NCBI RefSeq assembly: GCF_013839515.1
Contig: NZ_JACDNQ010000017.1
Span: 7,382 to 44,421 of the forward strand
Reading direction: 5' to 3'
From: Natronomonas salinimetallica
GTDB lineage: Archaea > Halobacteriota > Halobacteria > Halobacteriales > Haloarculaceae
DNA length: 37,040 nt
In this document: one piece after another, positions 1 through 7,886 of the stretch
How positions within the stretch are numbered: the stretch's first letter is position 1
How the letters are laid out: each line of letters starts with the position of its first letter
Translations under genes and position numbers: made by a program
Notes under the pieces: generated by a model
The model's input: the letters and a program-made list of their open reading frames with translations, nothing else
Database searches by the model: none
What the model was told of the DNA's origin: nothing

Positions 1-582
1 GTCTTCATCACCGGCGCGGCCATCGAATGGCTCGACAGCGTCGGCCTCGTGGGCGATCCGACCGAGACGGCGTCGCTGGCCCGATCGGTTGATTCGACGG
101 ACGGGGTGTACATGGTGCCGGCGTTCACGGGGCTCGGAGCCCCCCACTGGGACGGCCGCGCCCGCGGGACGATCGTGGGAATGACCCGCGGGACACGAAA
201 AGAGCACATCGTGCGGGCGACGCTGGAGTCGATCGCCTACCAGACGCGGGACATCGCCGAGGCGATGGAGGCCGACTCGGGCGTCGAAACCACGACGCTG
301 CGGGTCGACGGCGGGGCCGTCAAAAACAACTTCCTGTGTCAACTGCAGGCCGACATCATCCAGACGGAGATCGCCCGCCCCGTGGTCGACGAGACCACCG
401 CCCTCGGATCGGCCTACGCCGCCGGCCTGGCCGTCGGCTACTGGGATGACCTCGACGAACTCCGCTCGAACTGGCAGGTCGACCGCGAGTTCGATGCCGA
501 GATGGCGTCCGAGCAAGCCGACGAAATGTACGGTCGATGGGACGACGCCGTCGAGCGGTCCCTCGATTGGGACCGGACGTAG
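1..582 (+). CDS. glpK: Glycerol kinase, C-terminal part (5' end outside window)
   Basis: The frame is open from the first base to TAG at 580-582 and gives 193 residues of the C-terminal ATPase lobe of an FGGY-family kinase. The segments FITGAAIEWL, PAFTGLGAPHWD and RVDGGAVKNNFLCQLQADI are typical of glycerol kinase, which phosphorylates glycerol to sn-glycerol-3-phosphate in the cytoplasm. The PHWD segment separates it from xylulokinase and gluconokinase relatives. The start and N-terminal lobe lie before base 1. It converges on kdgK with a 48-bp gap. Glycerol is a major haloarchaeal carbon source and enters metabolism as triose phosphate, the level at which the neighbouring gapN and mgsA act. 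The family call is firm; nothing can be said about its promoter. Confidence 0.95.
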   Translation, partial: VFITGAAIEWLDSVGLVGDPTETASLARSVDSTDGVYMVPAFTGLGAPHWDGRARGTIVGMTRGTRKEHIVRATLESIAYQTRDIAEAMEADSGVETTTLRVDGGAVKNNFLCQLQADIIQTEIARPVVDETTALGSAYAAGLAVGYWDDLDELRSNWQVDREFDAEMASEQADEMYGRWDDAVERSLDWDRT

Positions 583-630
583 GCCGTCGGGATGGTCCGT
601 CCCGGTCGGGAACGACGGCGCTACTGCAGT

Positions 631-1587
631 TCATCGGTCGATTCCGCCGCCGTCCTCGCCCGAGACGAGCGATCGGACCTCCGCCGCCGAGACGGTCGCC
701 ATGTCGCCCGAGGTGGTCCGTTTCAACGCGGCCGTCGCGGCCCCCCATCGCAGCGCCTCGGGGACGTCCGCCCCGGCCAGATAGCGCGTGAGGTACCCAC
801 CGACGAAGGCGTCCCCGGAGCCGACGGGATCGATCGTGTCGGCGTCGAAGGCGGACACCCGGTGCGTCTCGCCGTCTGCGACGGCGAGCGCGCCCGCATC
901 GCCGCGGGTGAGGACGACCTGTTCGAAGCCGTATTCCCTCGCGAAGTGACGCGCGATGGCTTCGGCATCACCCTCGATCTCGAACACCGTTCGGCCGTCC
1001 CGTTCGGCGACGAACAGTACGTCGACGTTCCCGAAGAGGTCGGCCAGCGTCCCCTCGGCCTCGCCCGGCGACCAGAGTTTCGACCGGTAGTTGACGTCGA
1101 AAGCCGTGGTCGTGCCGGCCTCGGCGGCCGCCGCGAGCAGCGCCTCGGTCGTGGCCGCCGCCCGATCCGACAGCGCCGGGGTGATACCGGACGTGGCGAA
1201 CACGTCCGCCCCCCGTACGGGCGCTTGCGGGGCGTCGTCCGGGGTGAGCCGCCGGATCGGCGTCCGCTCCCGGTCGTAGACCACCGTCTGACCGCGCGGG
1301 GGGCCGCCGCGTTCGAGATAGTACGTACCCACGCGGCCCTCGTCGGTCCGGACGACCCGCGGGTCGACACCCTCACCGCGCAGGGCGTGTTCGATCCGCT
1401 CGCCGAGGGGCGACCGAGGTAGCGCCGAAACCCACGTCGCGTCCACCCCGAGCGCCGCCGCCGCGGCCGCGACGTTGCTCTCGGCTCCCCCGACTGCGAC
1501 GTCGAAACGGTCCGCCCGCGAGAGCCGGCGACCGCGGGGCGGGGAGAGCCGAACCATCGCCTCACCGAAGGTGGTGAGAGCGGTCAT
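631..1587 (-). CDS. kdgK: 2-keto-3-deoxygluconate kinase (PfkB family)
   Basis: A 318-residue ribokinase/PfkB sugar kinase. The N-terminal substrate-binding signature GGAESNVA is at residues 33-40, a FDVNYRSKLW segment at 163-172, and the C-terminal signature DPVGSGDAF at 253-261, where D259 is the expected catalytic base. The length fits KDG kinases. The protein should phosphorylate 2-keto-3-deoxygluconate to KDPG in the semi-phosphorylative ED pathway. Its ATG overlaps the TGA of the gluconate dehydratase gene by four bases (ATGA), so the two are probably translationally coupled as the last genes of the HAD-kdgA-gnaD-kdgK operon. Other PfkB sugar kinases are possible on sequence alone; the operon makes KDG the likely substrate. 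Confidence 0.92.
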   Translation of the reverse strand: MTALTTFGEAMVRLSPPRGRRLSRADRFDVAVGGAESNVAAAAAALGVDATWVSALPRSPLGERIEHALRGEGVDPRVVRTDEGRVGTYYLERGGPPRGQTVVYDRERTPIRRLTPDDAPQAPVRGADVFATSGITPALSDRAAATTEALLAAAAEAGTTTAFDVNYRSKLWSPGEAEGTLADLFGNVDVLFVAERDGRTVFEIEGDAEAIARHFAREYGFEQVVLTRGDAGALAVADGETHRVSAFDADTIDPVGSGDAFVGGYLTRYLAGADVPEALRWGAATAALKRTTSGDMATVSAAEVRSLVSGEDGGGIDR

Positions 1588-2819
1588 GGCCCGTCGAAGA
1601 GCGTCTCCCCGTCGACGAGGTGCTCACCGACGGCGTCCATATCGAGCGTCACCCCGAGTCCCGGACGCTCCGGGACCTCGATCCGACCGTCCTCGATGAC
1701 GTCCTCCTCGACCAACTCCGCCCACCACCCGAGTTCGTAGGAGTGGTACTCCACCGCGAGCGCGTTCGGGATGGCCGCCCCGACGTGTGCACTCGCCATC
1801 GTCGCGATCGGCGAGGCGACGTTGTGCATGGCGACGGGAACGTAGTACTGATTGGCGACGTCGGCGATCTTGCGGGTCTCGCGCATCCCGCCGACCTTCG
1901 GGAGGTCCGGCGCGACGATGTCGACGCCCCCGTCCTCGAGGAGCCGGCGGTGTTCGGTCACGCGGTATCGGTTCTCGCCGGCTGCGATCGGCGTGACCGT
2001 CGACTGGGTCACCCGCGTCTGGACGTCGAGGTTCTCCGGCGGGACGGGGTCTTCGAGCCACCAGACGTCGTGCTCCTCGATGGCCGCAGCGAGCCGGTTC
2101 GCGGACCCGCCGGAGAACGTCCAGTGACAGTCGAAGGCCACGTCGGCGCGGTCCCGAACCCGCTCTGTGACCCGCTCAACGATCTCGGCTTTGTGTCGGA
2201 TCTCACCGGGCCGGAGGTGTCGGTTCGCCCGATCCTTCTCGTGGCCCGAGGGCACATCGAGGTCGAACTTCAACGCGTCGTAGCCCAGCTCCTCGACGAC
2301 CCGTTCGGCCTCGTCGGCGCACGCCTCCGGGTCGGCCTCCGCCTCGGTGTGACAGTCACAGTAGACGCGGACCTCGTCGCGGTATTTCCCGCCCAACAGC
2401 TGGTAGGCCGGCACGCCGAGTATCTTCCCGGCGAGGTCGTGTAGCGCCACCTCGATCCCCGAGATCGCGGTGACCGTGACGCCCTCGACCGAGCCCTCCC
2501 CGGACATCTTCTGGACGAGGTGCTCGTAGAGGCGGTCGATGTCGAGGGGGTTCTCGCCGAGGAGAAACGGCCGCATCCGCTCTATCAGTTCGGGGACGCC
2601 GGCCCCCCAGTAGGCTTCGCCGGTCCCCGTCACGCCCGCGTCGGTGTAGACCCGGACCAGCGTCCACGGGAAGTTCCCCTCGACCATCGTCGTCTGGACG
2701 TCCGTGATCTCGACGTCGCGTGCCCCCCGCGAACCCGTGAGCCCCATCGTTTCCGAGGAGAGGTTCCGCATCGTGTACGCCGCGTTCGGATCGTGTAGGG
2801 AGCCGTACTCGGGACTCAT
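1584..2819 (-). CDS. gnaD: Gluconate (sugar-acid) dehydratase, enolase superfamily
   Basis: A 411-residue mandelate racemase/enolase-superfamily dehydratase. Expected metal ligands are D230 (AFDCHW), E256 (WWLEDP) and E282 (AAGENRY). Probable catalytic residues are K184 (ALKFDLD) and H332 (VAMHNV). It closely resembles haloarchaeal dehydratases acting on gluconate or on xylonate/arabinonate (XacD type). Position between KDG aldolase and KDG kinase favours gluconate to 2-keto-3-deoxygluconate. The start at 2819 keeps the N-terminal SLHD...YTMRNLSSETMGLTG segment typical of the haloarchaeal subgroup. A 135-bp gap separates it from kdgA upstream, and I see no clear TATA box in it, so read-through from the HAD promoter is likely. 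Substrate preference (C6 versus C5 acids) cannot be settled from sequence. Confidence 0.9.
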   Translation of the reverse strand: MSPEYGSLHDPNAAYTMRNLSSETMGLTGSRGARDVEITDVQTTMVEGNFPWTLVRVYTDAGVTGTGEAYWGAGVPELIERMRPFLLGENPLDIDRLYEHLVQKMSGEGSVEGVTVTAISGIEVALHDLAGKILGVPAYQLLGGKYRDEVRVYCDCHTEAEADPEACADEAERVVEELGYDALKFDLDVPSGHEKDRANRHLRPGEIRHKAEIVERVTERVRDRADVAFDCHWTFSGGSANRLAAAIEEHDVWWLEDPVPPENLDVQTRVTQSTVTPIAAGENRYRVTEHRRLLEDGGVDIVAPDLPKVGGMRETRKIADVANQYYVPVAMHNVASPIATMASAHVGAAIPNALAVEYHSYELGWWAELVEEDVIEDGRIEVPERPGLGVTLDMDAVGEHLVDGETLFDGP

Positions 2820-2954
2820 CGGCCCGCTCCCCCGTTTCCGACCGGATCCGTACGCGTGTGCGTCCGTCCCGTGTTCGTCGTCTCGATTCCGCCCGTCTCG
2901 TCCGTGTTTGGCGTGTCGTACATCGGTTTGTCCCTCGCCCGTCCGTGGGCGGCT

Positions 2955-3890
2955 TCAGATCGGTCGTCCGCGCGTTCCACCGGGGTCCAGTAGCCCGAGC
3001 CCCTCTAAGTCCTCCCGGAGCCGGCGGCGGTCGTCGTCGTCCATCGTCCGGAGGGGCGACCGAAGGCCGCCGACGTCGAACCCCGGCTCCCGCAACGAGA
3101 GCGCCGTCTTGACGCCGGCCATGTACGGCCCGCGTTTGAGCGCCGTCCGGACGTCGAAGACGGTCGATTGGAGCCGCCGCGCCTCGGCCTCGTCCCCGTC
3201 GACGTAGGCCGCGTACAACTCGGCGACGAGCTCCGGAAAGACGTTGGCGACGGCGCTGACGAGCCCGCGACACCCCATTTGGAGCCCGGAGAGAAGAAGC
3301 GAGTCCGAGCCGATCAAAAACTGTAGTTCCGGATTGGCATCGACCGCCTGTGCCAGCCACGGGACGTCCTTCGAGGAGTCTTTCAGGCCGGCGACGCCGT
3401 CGATCTCGGCGATCCGCGAGAGCGTCGCAAGCGACAGTTCGTTGCCGGTCTTGCTTGGGATGTGATAGACGTAGACGGGCACGTCGGCGGCGGCCGCGAC
3501 CGCCCGGTAGTGGGCGACCGCGCCGTCCCCGTCGAGGGGGTAATAATACGGCGTGACGACGACGACGCCGTCGACGCCGGCCGAAACGGCGTGTTCCGCG
3601 TGTTCGACCGTCTCGCGGGTGCTCGGAGCGCCCACGCCCGCGATGACCGGCGCGTCGACGCCTCCGGCGACGGCCTCGACGACCCGGCGGCGCTCAGCCG
3701 GCTTCAACAGCGCGAACTCGCCGTTCGTCCCCAGCGGGAACACGGCGTCCGCGCCGCCGTCGACGACGAACTGTGCGTGGGCCGCGGTCGCGTCGGTGTC
3801 GAGGGTCCCCTCCCCGTCGAAGGCGGTCACGGTCGGTGGGACGACCCCCGAGAGGTCGGGGGCGTCAGTCGGCGTGGTGTGCTCTGACAT
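2955..3890 (-). CDS. kdgA: 2-keto-3-deoxy-(6-phospho)gluconate aldolase (DHDPS/NAL family)
   Basis: A 311-residue class I aldolase of the dihydrodipicolinate synthase/N-acetylneuraminate lyase fold. The Schiff-base lysine is K170 in AGLKDSS, the proton-relay tyrosine is Y142 in VYVYHIPS, and the carboxylate-binding loop is PLGTNGEF (52-59). It should cleave KDPG, or unphosphorylated KDG, to pyruvate plus glyceraldehyde-3-phosphate or glyceraldehyde. The start codon is only 6 bp after the stop of the HAD gene, so both are one transcript. Genuine dihydrodipicolinate synthase is possible by fold, but the neighbours kdgK, gnaD and gdh make an ED role much more likely. Confidence 0.9.
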   Translation of the reverse strand: MSEHTTPTDAPDLSGVVPPTVTAFDGEGTLDTDATAAHAQFVVDGGADAVFPLGTNGEFALLKPAERRRVVEAVAGGVDAPVIAGVGAPSTRETVEHAEHAVSAGVDGVVVVTPYYYPLDGDGAVAHYRAVAAAADVPVYVYHIPSKTGNELSLATLSRIAEIDGVAGLKDSSKDVPWLAQAVDANPELQFLIGSDSLLLSGLQMGCRGLVSAVANVFPELVAELYAAYVDGDEAEARRLQSTVFDVRTALKRGPYMAGVKTALSLREPGFDVGGLRSPLRTMDDDDRRRLREDLEGLGLLDPGGTRGRPI

Positions 3891-3896
3891 ATGGTG

Positions 3897-5252
3897 TCAC
3901 TCGTCGAGGGCGGCCAGTTGGTTGAGCGCGTAGACGGTCCTGAGCACCTCGGGGGCGTCGCCGCGGGCGAACCGGAGGTCGTCGGTCCCGGCGACGTGTT
4001 TGAGAACGTCCGGCGAGGAGTGTTCGGGAGCGGCGGCGATCCCGGCGTCGTTCGATTCGACCCACTCCATCACGCGGAGGTCGCTCTTCGAGTCGCCCAT
4101 GACCAGCGCGAAGGGGTCATCGAGCCCGAGCACGTCGAACGCGGACTCCACGCCGACGGCCTTGTTGAGTTCGAGCGAGCCGATCTCGGCCGCGTCGGCC
4201 TCGTAGTAGGCGACGTCGATCCGGTCGAAGGCCGCCTCGAACGCCTCGGGAACGTCCGCGGGCGTCGGTTCCGGCCGTCCGTCGGTCGCGGCCAGAACGG
4301 CCTCGATCTCGGGATCGTTCGCCGCGTAGTAGGCCCGCGCGAACCCGGCCCGCTCCGTCTCTCCCTCCGTCTCTCCCTCCGTCTCCGTCCCTCCCTCCGT
4401 CTCCGTCCCTCCCTCCGTCTCCGTCCCTCCCTCCGTCTCCGTCCCTCCCTCCGTCTCCGTCCCCGCATCGGCGTCGACGACGTCGGCGACGCTGTCCTCT
4501 AAGAGATCGAGGAGGTAGACGAGCGCCTGCTCGATGACGCGACCCGCGTCCTCGCTCGCGGTCTCGAAGTTGGGCTTGAGCGTGACGTTGAACTCGTTGC
4601 CCTGGAGGTGACACCCCCGGCGCAGGTCCGGCGGGGCCTCCGAGAGCACGCGCGTGCGAACGTTGCTGAAGATCCGCTGTACGTCCTCTTCGAGCGTCTC
4701 ATAGAGGAGCTGTTTGGTGTCGGGGCCGTGTCCGGGCGTGAATACCCCCGTGCCGGCCTCGTAGACGATGCTCACGTTTCCGGAGTGGACCATCTTGCTG
4801 CCCAGTCCCTGGATGAGAAAGCCCTTGACGTTCTCGAGGGTCTGGCCGGTACAGATGACAATCGGGACCCCATCCCGGTGGAACCGGGTCAACAGGTGCA
4901 GCGTCTCGCGGGGGATCTCGTTGTCGGTGTTGCCGGCCGACCGGAGCGTCTCGTCGACGTCGAGGACCAAGACGTTGACGCCCCGGTCGTACTTGCTGTA
5001 GAGGTCCAAAGCCCCGAAGGCCTGCTCTCGCGTCGCCGACGCGGCCAGTTCCGCGTAGGTGTCGCCGACGAGGGGGAAACTGTCCTCGATTTCGTCTTTC
5101 CTGTCGTCGAGTTCCGCGTTGATCTCCTGCCATTGGTTCAGCGTCACGCGGGAGTCGACGGGCGGAAACAGGTCGACGAACTCCTGGTAGGCCCGCAGCG
5201 TCTCGGTGTCGAACTCGTCGTAGAGTCGGTACAGCAGGTCGTATCGTTCCAT
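3897..5252 (-). CDS. HAD-superfamily hydrolase of unknown substrate, first gene of the ED operon
   Basis: A 451-residue protein with the haloacid dehalogenase phosphatase motifs: DVDET at 98-102 (nucleophile and acid/base aspartates), TGQT at 135-138, K364 (LNKAVG) and GDSKSD at 386-391. The long segment between motifs II and III suggests a C2 cap, as in sugar-phosphate phosphatases of the Cof/SPP type. About 95 residues precede the HAD core. Residues 264-300 are an acidic low-complexity stretch made by an 18-bp tandem repeat, probably a disordered insertion in the cap. The ATG at 5252 is chosen because the open frame further upstream runs through gdh on the other strand. It shares a 105-bp intergenic region with gdh and is 6 bp from kdgA. 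A sugar or sugar-acid phosphate phosphatase is an inference; the substrate is unknown. Confidence 0.85.
   Translation of the reverse strand: MERYDLLYRLYDEFDTETLRAYQEFVDLFPPVDSRVTLNQWQEINAELDDRKDEIEDSFPLVGDTYAELAASATREQAFGALDLYSKYDRGVNVLVLDVDETLRSAGNTDNEIPRETLHLLTRFHRDGVPIVICTGQTLENVKGFLIQGLGSKMVHSGNVSIVYEAGTGVFTPGHGPDTKQLLYETLEEDVQRIFSNVRTRVLSEAPPDLRRGCHLQGNEFNVTLKPNFETASEDAGRVIEQALVYLLDLLEDSVADVVDADAGTETEGGTETEGGTETEGGTETEGGTETEGETEGETERAGFARAYYAANDPEIEAVLAATDGRPEPTPADVPEAFEAAFDRIDVAYYEADAAEIGSLELNKAVGVESAFDVLGLDDPFALVMGDSKSDLRVMEWVESNDAGIAAAPEHSSPDVLKHVAGTDDLRFARGDAPEVLRTVYALNQLAALDE
4356..4462 (-). repeat. 18-bp in-frame tandem repeat inside the HAD gene
   Basis: About five copies of ctccgtccctccctccgt (plus strand) sit next to two shorter related units. 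On the coding strand they specify repeated GTETEG, then ETEGETE. The repeat is a multiple of three, so copy-number change would lengthen or shorten the acidic linker without breaking the frame. Boundaries are approximate. Confidence 0.9.
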
Positions 5253-5307
5253 GTGTGTGTGTCCGTGGGTATCCGTACAAAGCGTCCGGTCGCGTTCGGA
5301 TACACGG

Positions 5308-5327
5308 TTTACTCGGATACCGATAAA
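5308..5327. promoter_or_regulatory. Palindromic operator candidate (TrmB-like) between HAD operon and gdh
   Basis: The 20-bp imperfect palindrome reads TTTACTCGGATACCGATAAA. Read on the minus strand it contains TTTAT at the left and GAGTAAA at the right, matching the site before gapN in both arms and in total length. It resembles the Halobacterium TrmB consensus recalled from the literature (TACT, 7-8 nt, GAGTA). It lies 30 bp before the gdh ATG and 55 bp before the HAD ATG and overlaps TATA-like sequences for both directions, so one site could control both divergent units. Binding is inferred. Confidence 0.55.
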
Positions 5328-5357
5328 CATTTTCCCTCTACGGGAGGAGGGGAGCGT

Positions 5358-6419
5358 ATGAAAGCCATCGGAGTCGAGCCGGGGGCGGGCCGGCCACGGC
5401 TGCTGGACGTCCCGCGGCCGGAACCGGATGAGGGGGAGGTTCTGGTGCGGACCCTTCGGGTCGGCGTCGACGGGACGGACCACGAGGTCATCGCCGGCAA
5501 CCACGGCAGCCCCCCCGCGGGCGAGGACCGCCTCGTACTGGGCCACGAAGCGGTCGGCGTCGTCGAGGACCCGAACGGGACCGGGTTCGCACGGGGGGAC
5601 GTCGTCGTACCCACCGTCCGTCGGCCGCCGCCGTCCGGCCCGAACGACTACTTCGAGCGCGGGGCGGCCGACATGGCACCCCCCGAGGCGACTGTCGAAC
5701 GGGGCATCGACGGGGCCCACGGCTTCATGAGCGAATACTTTAGCAGCCCCGCCGAGTACCTCCTTTCGCTCCCGTCCGACCTCGCCGAGTGGGGCTTTCT
5801 CGTCGAGCCGATCAGCATCTCCGAGAAGGCCCTCGAGCTGGCGGCCGCCTCGCGCTCGTCGTTCGAGTGGGATCCGGAGACCGCGCTCGTACTCGGGAAC
5901 GGCTCGCTCGGGCTGGTCACGGTCGCGATGCTCGTCGACGACTTCGAGGTATACTGTCTCGGCCGCCGCGACCGCTCGGACCCGACGGTGGGAATCCTCG
6001 AACGGCTGGGGGCGACGTACGTCGACTCCCGGGAGACGCCGGTCTCCGACGTCCCCGAGGCCCACGAACCGGCCGACCTCGTCTACGAGGCGACCGGATA
6101 CGCGAAACACGCCTTCGAGAGCGTCGACGCGCTCGCCCCAGCCGGCGTCGTGGCGCTGCTCGGCGTCCCCGAACCGTGGACGTTCGAGATCGACGGCGGC
6201 CGACTCCACAAGGACCTCGTCATGGGGAACAAAGCGATCGTCGGCAGCGTCAACTCCGGCCCGACGCACTTTCGAGCGGCGATCGAGCGCCTCGACGGGT
6301 TCCCGTCGTGGTTTCTCGACGCGTTCGTCACCACGGTCGCACCCCTCGAATCGTTCGAGTCGGCCTTCGAGCGCACTGACGGGACGATCAAGACCGCCGT
6401 CGCGTTCGACTCGCTCTGA
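5358..6419 (+). CDS. gdh: Glucose 1-dehydrogenase, NAD(P)-dependent, zinc MDR family
   Basis: A 353-residue medium-chain dehydrogenase very similar to characterised haloarchaeal glucose dehydrogenase. Zinc ligands D38 (VGVDGTDHE), H63 (LGHEAVG) and E150 (LVEPIS) occupy the positions used in the Haloferax enzyme. The nucleotide-binding turn is GNGSLG at 180-185, and basic residues after the second strand (LGRRDRSDP, 201-209) fit NADP. It oxidises glucose to gluconolactone, the first ED step. No lactonase is visible nearby. The ATG at 5358 follows a GGAGG at 5345-5349. It is divergent from the HAD-kdgA-gnaD-kdgK operon. Its last codons are copied in the 25-bp tandem repeat that follows. Confidence 0.96.
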   Translation: MKAIGVEPGAGRPRLLDVPRPEPDEGEVLVRTLRVGVDGTDHEVIAGNHGSPPAGEDRLVLGHEAVGVVEDPNGTGFARGDVVVPTVRRPPPSGPNDYFERGAADMAPPEATVERGIDGAHGFMSEYFSSPAEYLLSLPSDLAEWGFLVEPISISEKALELAAASRSSFEWDPETALVLGNGSLGLVTVAMLVDDFEVYCLGRRDRSDPTVGILERLGATYVDSRETPVSDVPEAHEPADLVYEATGYAKHAFESVDALAPAGVVALLGVPEPWTFEIDGGRLHKDLVMGNKAIVGSVNSGPTHFRAAIERLDGFPSWFLDAFVTTVAPLESFESAFERTDGTIKTAVAFDSL

Positions 6420-6520
6420 GGCCGTCGCGGTCGACTCGTTTCGAGGCTGTCGCGGTCGACTCGTTTCGAGGCTGTCGCGGTCGACTCGCTCCGAGGCCGT
6501 CGCGGTCGACTCGCTCCGAG
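6396..6520 (+). repeat. 25-bp tandem repeat, five copies, seeded by the gdh stop region
   Basis: Copies begin at 6396, 6421, 6446, 6471 and 6496; the unit is close to gccgtcgcggtcgactcg followed by ctccgag or tttcgag. The first copy is the coding end of gdh (AVAFDSL plus stop). The other four are non-coding and differ at only a few positions. The layout implies tandem amplification of the gene terminus. The 25-bp period is not a multiple of three, and all extra copies lie after the stop. Confidence 0.95.
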
Positions 6521-6566
6521 GCCGGCCTCGGCGTCATTTCGATCCGGTCGGCCGCTCACGACAACC

Positions 6567-6573
6567 CATATTA
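6567..6573 (+). promoter_or_regulatory. TATA-like box for trmB
   Basis: CATATTA is centred 26 bp before the ATG at 6596, the spacing expected for a leaderless haloarchaeal transcript. It supports the chosen start. Confidence 0.5.
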
Positions 6574-6595
6574 GTGCCCGGTTCGAGCGTCCCGT

Positions 6596-7654
6596 ATGGC
6601 CGACGAGGAGCTCTCCGGGGATCTCGAACGTCTGGGCGAACGCTTCGACTTCGGGGAGTACGAGACCGACGCGTATCTCGCCGTTCTCGAACACGGGACG
6701 CTCACCGCCTCGGAGATCGCCGATCTGACGGACATCCCCCAGCCCCGCGTGTACGACACCGTCCGGAGCCTCGCCGACAGCGGCTTCGTCGAACTCCGCG
6801 ATTCGCGCCCGCTCGAAGTGCTGGCGATCGATCCCACGGAGGCGTTCGGGAACGTACGCACGACGCTCGACGACCTGATCGAGGGGCTCGAATACCGGTA
6901 TACGGCCCCCTCCCGGGACGCCGAGGCCGTCTCGCTCGTTACCTCGCGACGGACCATCCTCCGGTACGTCGAGGACGTCATCGCGAGCGCGGAGTACGAA
7001 CTCGTCCTCTCGTTGACGCCCGACCTCCTGGGTCGCTTCGAGTCGGAGCTGGCGGCCAAACAGGACGAGGGCGTCACGACCGAACTGCTCCTCTCGCCGA
7101 GCACCGACGTCCCCGACCCGGACCGATTCGAGTACACGCGCGTCGCGACGGTCACGCGGGCGCGCCGCGGCGTGACGACGCCGCTGGTCGCCGTCGCTGA
7201 CGGGACGTACTCGGTGTATACCACGCGCGCGGCGCTTCGCAGCCGTGGCGACGACTACGGCGTCATCTTCAACAGATCGGAGCTCGGCTTTCTCGTATTG
7301 GGGCTGTTGAACACGGTCGTGTGGCCCTCGGCGACGACGCTGGCCGAGAGCCGCCGCGAACGCCCATTCCCGCGGCGCTACGCTACGATCCGCCGCTGTG
7401 TGCGGGATATCGAGAGCGGCGATGGCAGATTTTACGCCTCGGTGCGGGGCCGCGACGTCGAAACCGGGACGTCCCGAACCGTCGAAGGGGCCGTCGTCGA
7501 CATCAGTGCGACCGTCGACCGCGGGACCGCCGCCATTACGCTCGATACCGGCGACGGGACGCTCGACATCGGGGGACAGGCCGCCGCGCTCGAGGACATC
7601 GAGGCCTACGAACTGGTCATCGGCCGTGACGGCCCGCCGTCGCTCGACCGCTGA
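6596..7654 (+). CDS. trmB: TrmB-family sugar-responsive transcriptional regulator
   Basis: A 352-residue protein with an N-terminal winged helix (about 22-70; YLAVLEHGTLTASEIADLTDIPQ then RVYDTVRSL) and a C-terminal TrmB effector-binding region containing the phospholipase-D-like segment from about residue 100 onward. Length and layout match haloarchaeal TrmB, which in Halobacterium coordinates glycolysis and gluconeogenesis genes according to sugar level. Here it sits between gdh and gapN, both preceded by TrmB-like palindromes, so regulation of the surrounding ED genes is a reasonable inference. The ATG follows a TATA-like box with leaderless spacing. No palindrome was found before trmB itself, so autoregulation is not indicated. 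Confidence 0.92.
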   Translation: MADEELSGDLERLGERFDFGEYETDAYLAVLEHGTLTASEIADLTDIPQPRVYDTVRSLADSGFVELRDSRPLEVLAIDPTEAFGNVRTTLDDLIEGLEYRYTAPSRDAEAVSLVTSRRTILRYVEDVIASAEYELVLSLTPDLLGRFESELAAKQDEGVTTELLLSPSTDVPDPDRFEYTRVATVTRARRGVTTPLVAVADGTYSVYTTRAALRSRGDDYGVIFNRSELGFLVLGLLNTVVWPSATTLAESRRERPFPRRYATIRRCVRDIESGDGRFYASVRGRDVETGTSRTVEGAVVDISATVDRGTAAITLDTGDGTLDIGGQAAALEDIEAYELVIGRDGPPSLDR

Positions 7655-7785
7655 CGCCGGGTTCGCCTGTTGTCACCGCCCGCCCGTCCGTTCGTCACCT
7701 CCTGTCCGACCCCGTCCGTCCGCCCGTTACCGTCCCCAGCAGTCCGCTCGCCGCCCGCTTCCGTCCGTTCTGTCGGCCGTGGCAT

Positions 7786-7796
7786 TCGTTTTTCAC
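7786..7796 (+). terminator. T-rich stretch, possible trmB terminator
   Basis: TTCGTTTTTCA lies about 135 bp after the trmB stop in the 262-bp trmB-gapN gap. Archaeal termination often uses a run of T on the coding strand. No hairpin is evident and the assignment is weak. Confidence 0.25.
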
Positions 7797-7866
7797 TCGT
7801 TCTGTGCGTCGAGGGGTTCGCCAGCCCGTGATCCCCACCGATGGGGCCACATACGGCTGCGTATTC

Positions 7867-7886
7867 TTTATTCTATCTTGAGTAAA
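7867..7886. promoter_or_regulatory. Palindromic operator candidate (TrmB-like) and TATA region of gapN
   Basis: TTTATTCtatcttGAGTAAA is a near-perfect 7-6-7 inverted repeat with one mismatch between arms. It fits the TrmB consensus (TACT, 7-8 nt, GAGTA) with one change, TATT for TACT. Its right arm merges into TAAATTTTTT (7883-7892), the probable TATA region about 29 bp before the gapN ATG. A bound regulator would therefore compete or interact directly with the basal machinery. Confidence 0.6.

Noticed and set aside
2356-3360. 334-residue minus-strand frame spanning the gnaD-kdgA gap
   Set aside because: It is a different frame over the 5' part of gnaD and the 3' part of kdgA, arginine-rich, with no signature.
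5253-6269. N-terminal extension of the HAD frame to 790 residues
   Set aside because: The extension is the antisense of gdh. The conserved HAD protein begins at 5252, and the intergenic palindrome and promoter lie between.
6396-6520. CRISPR array
   Set aside because: The 25-bp units abut with no spacers; the 13669-13770 array also lacks spacers, and no cas genes are present.
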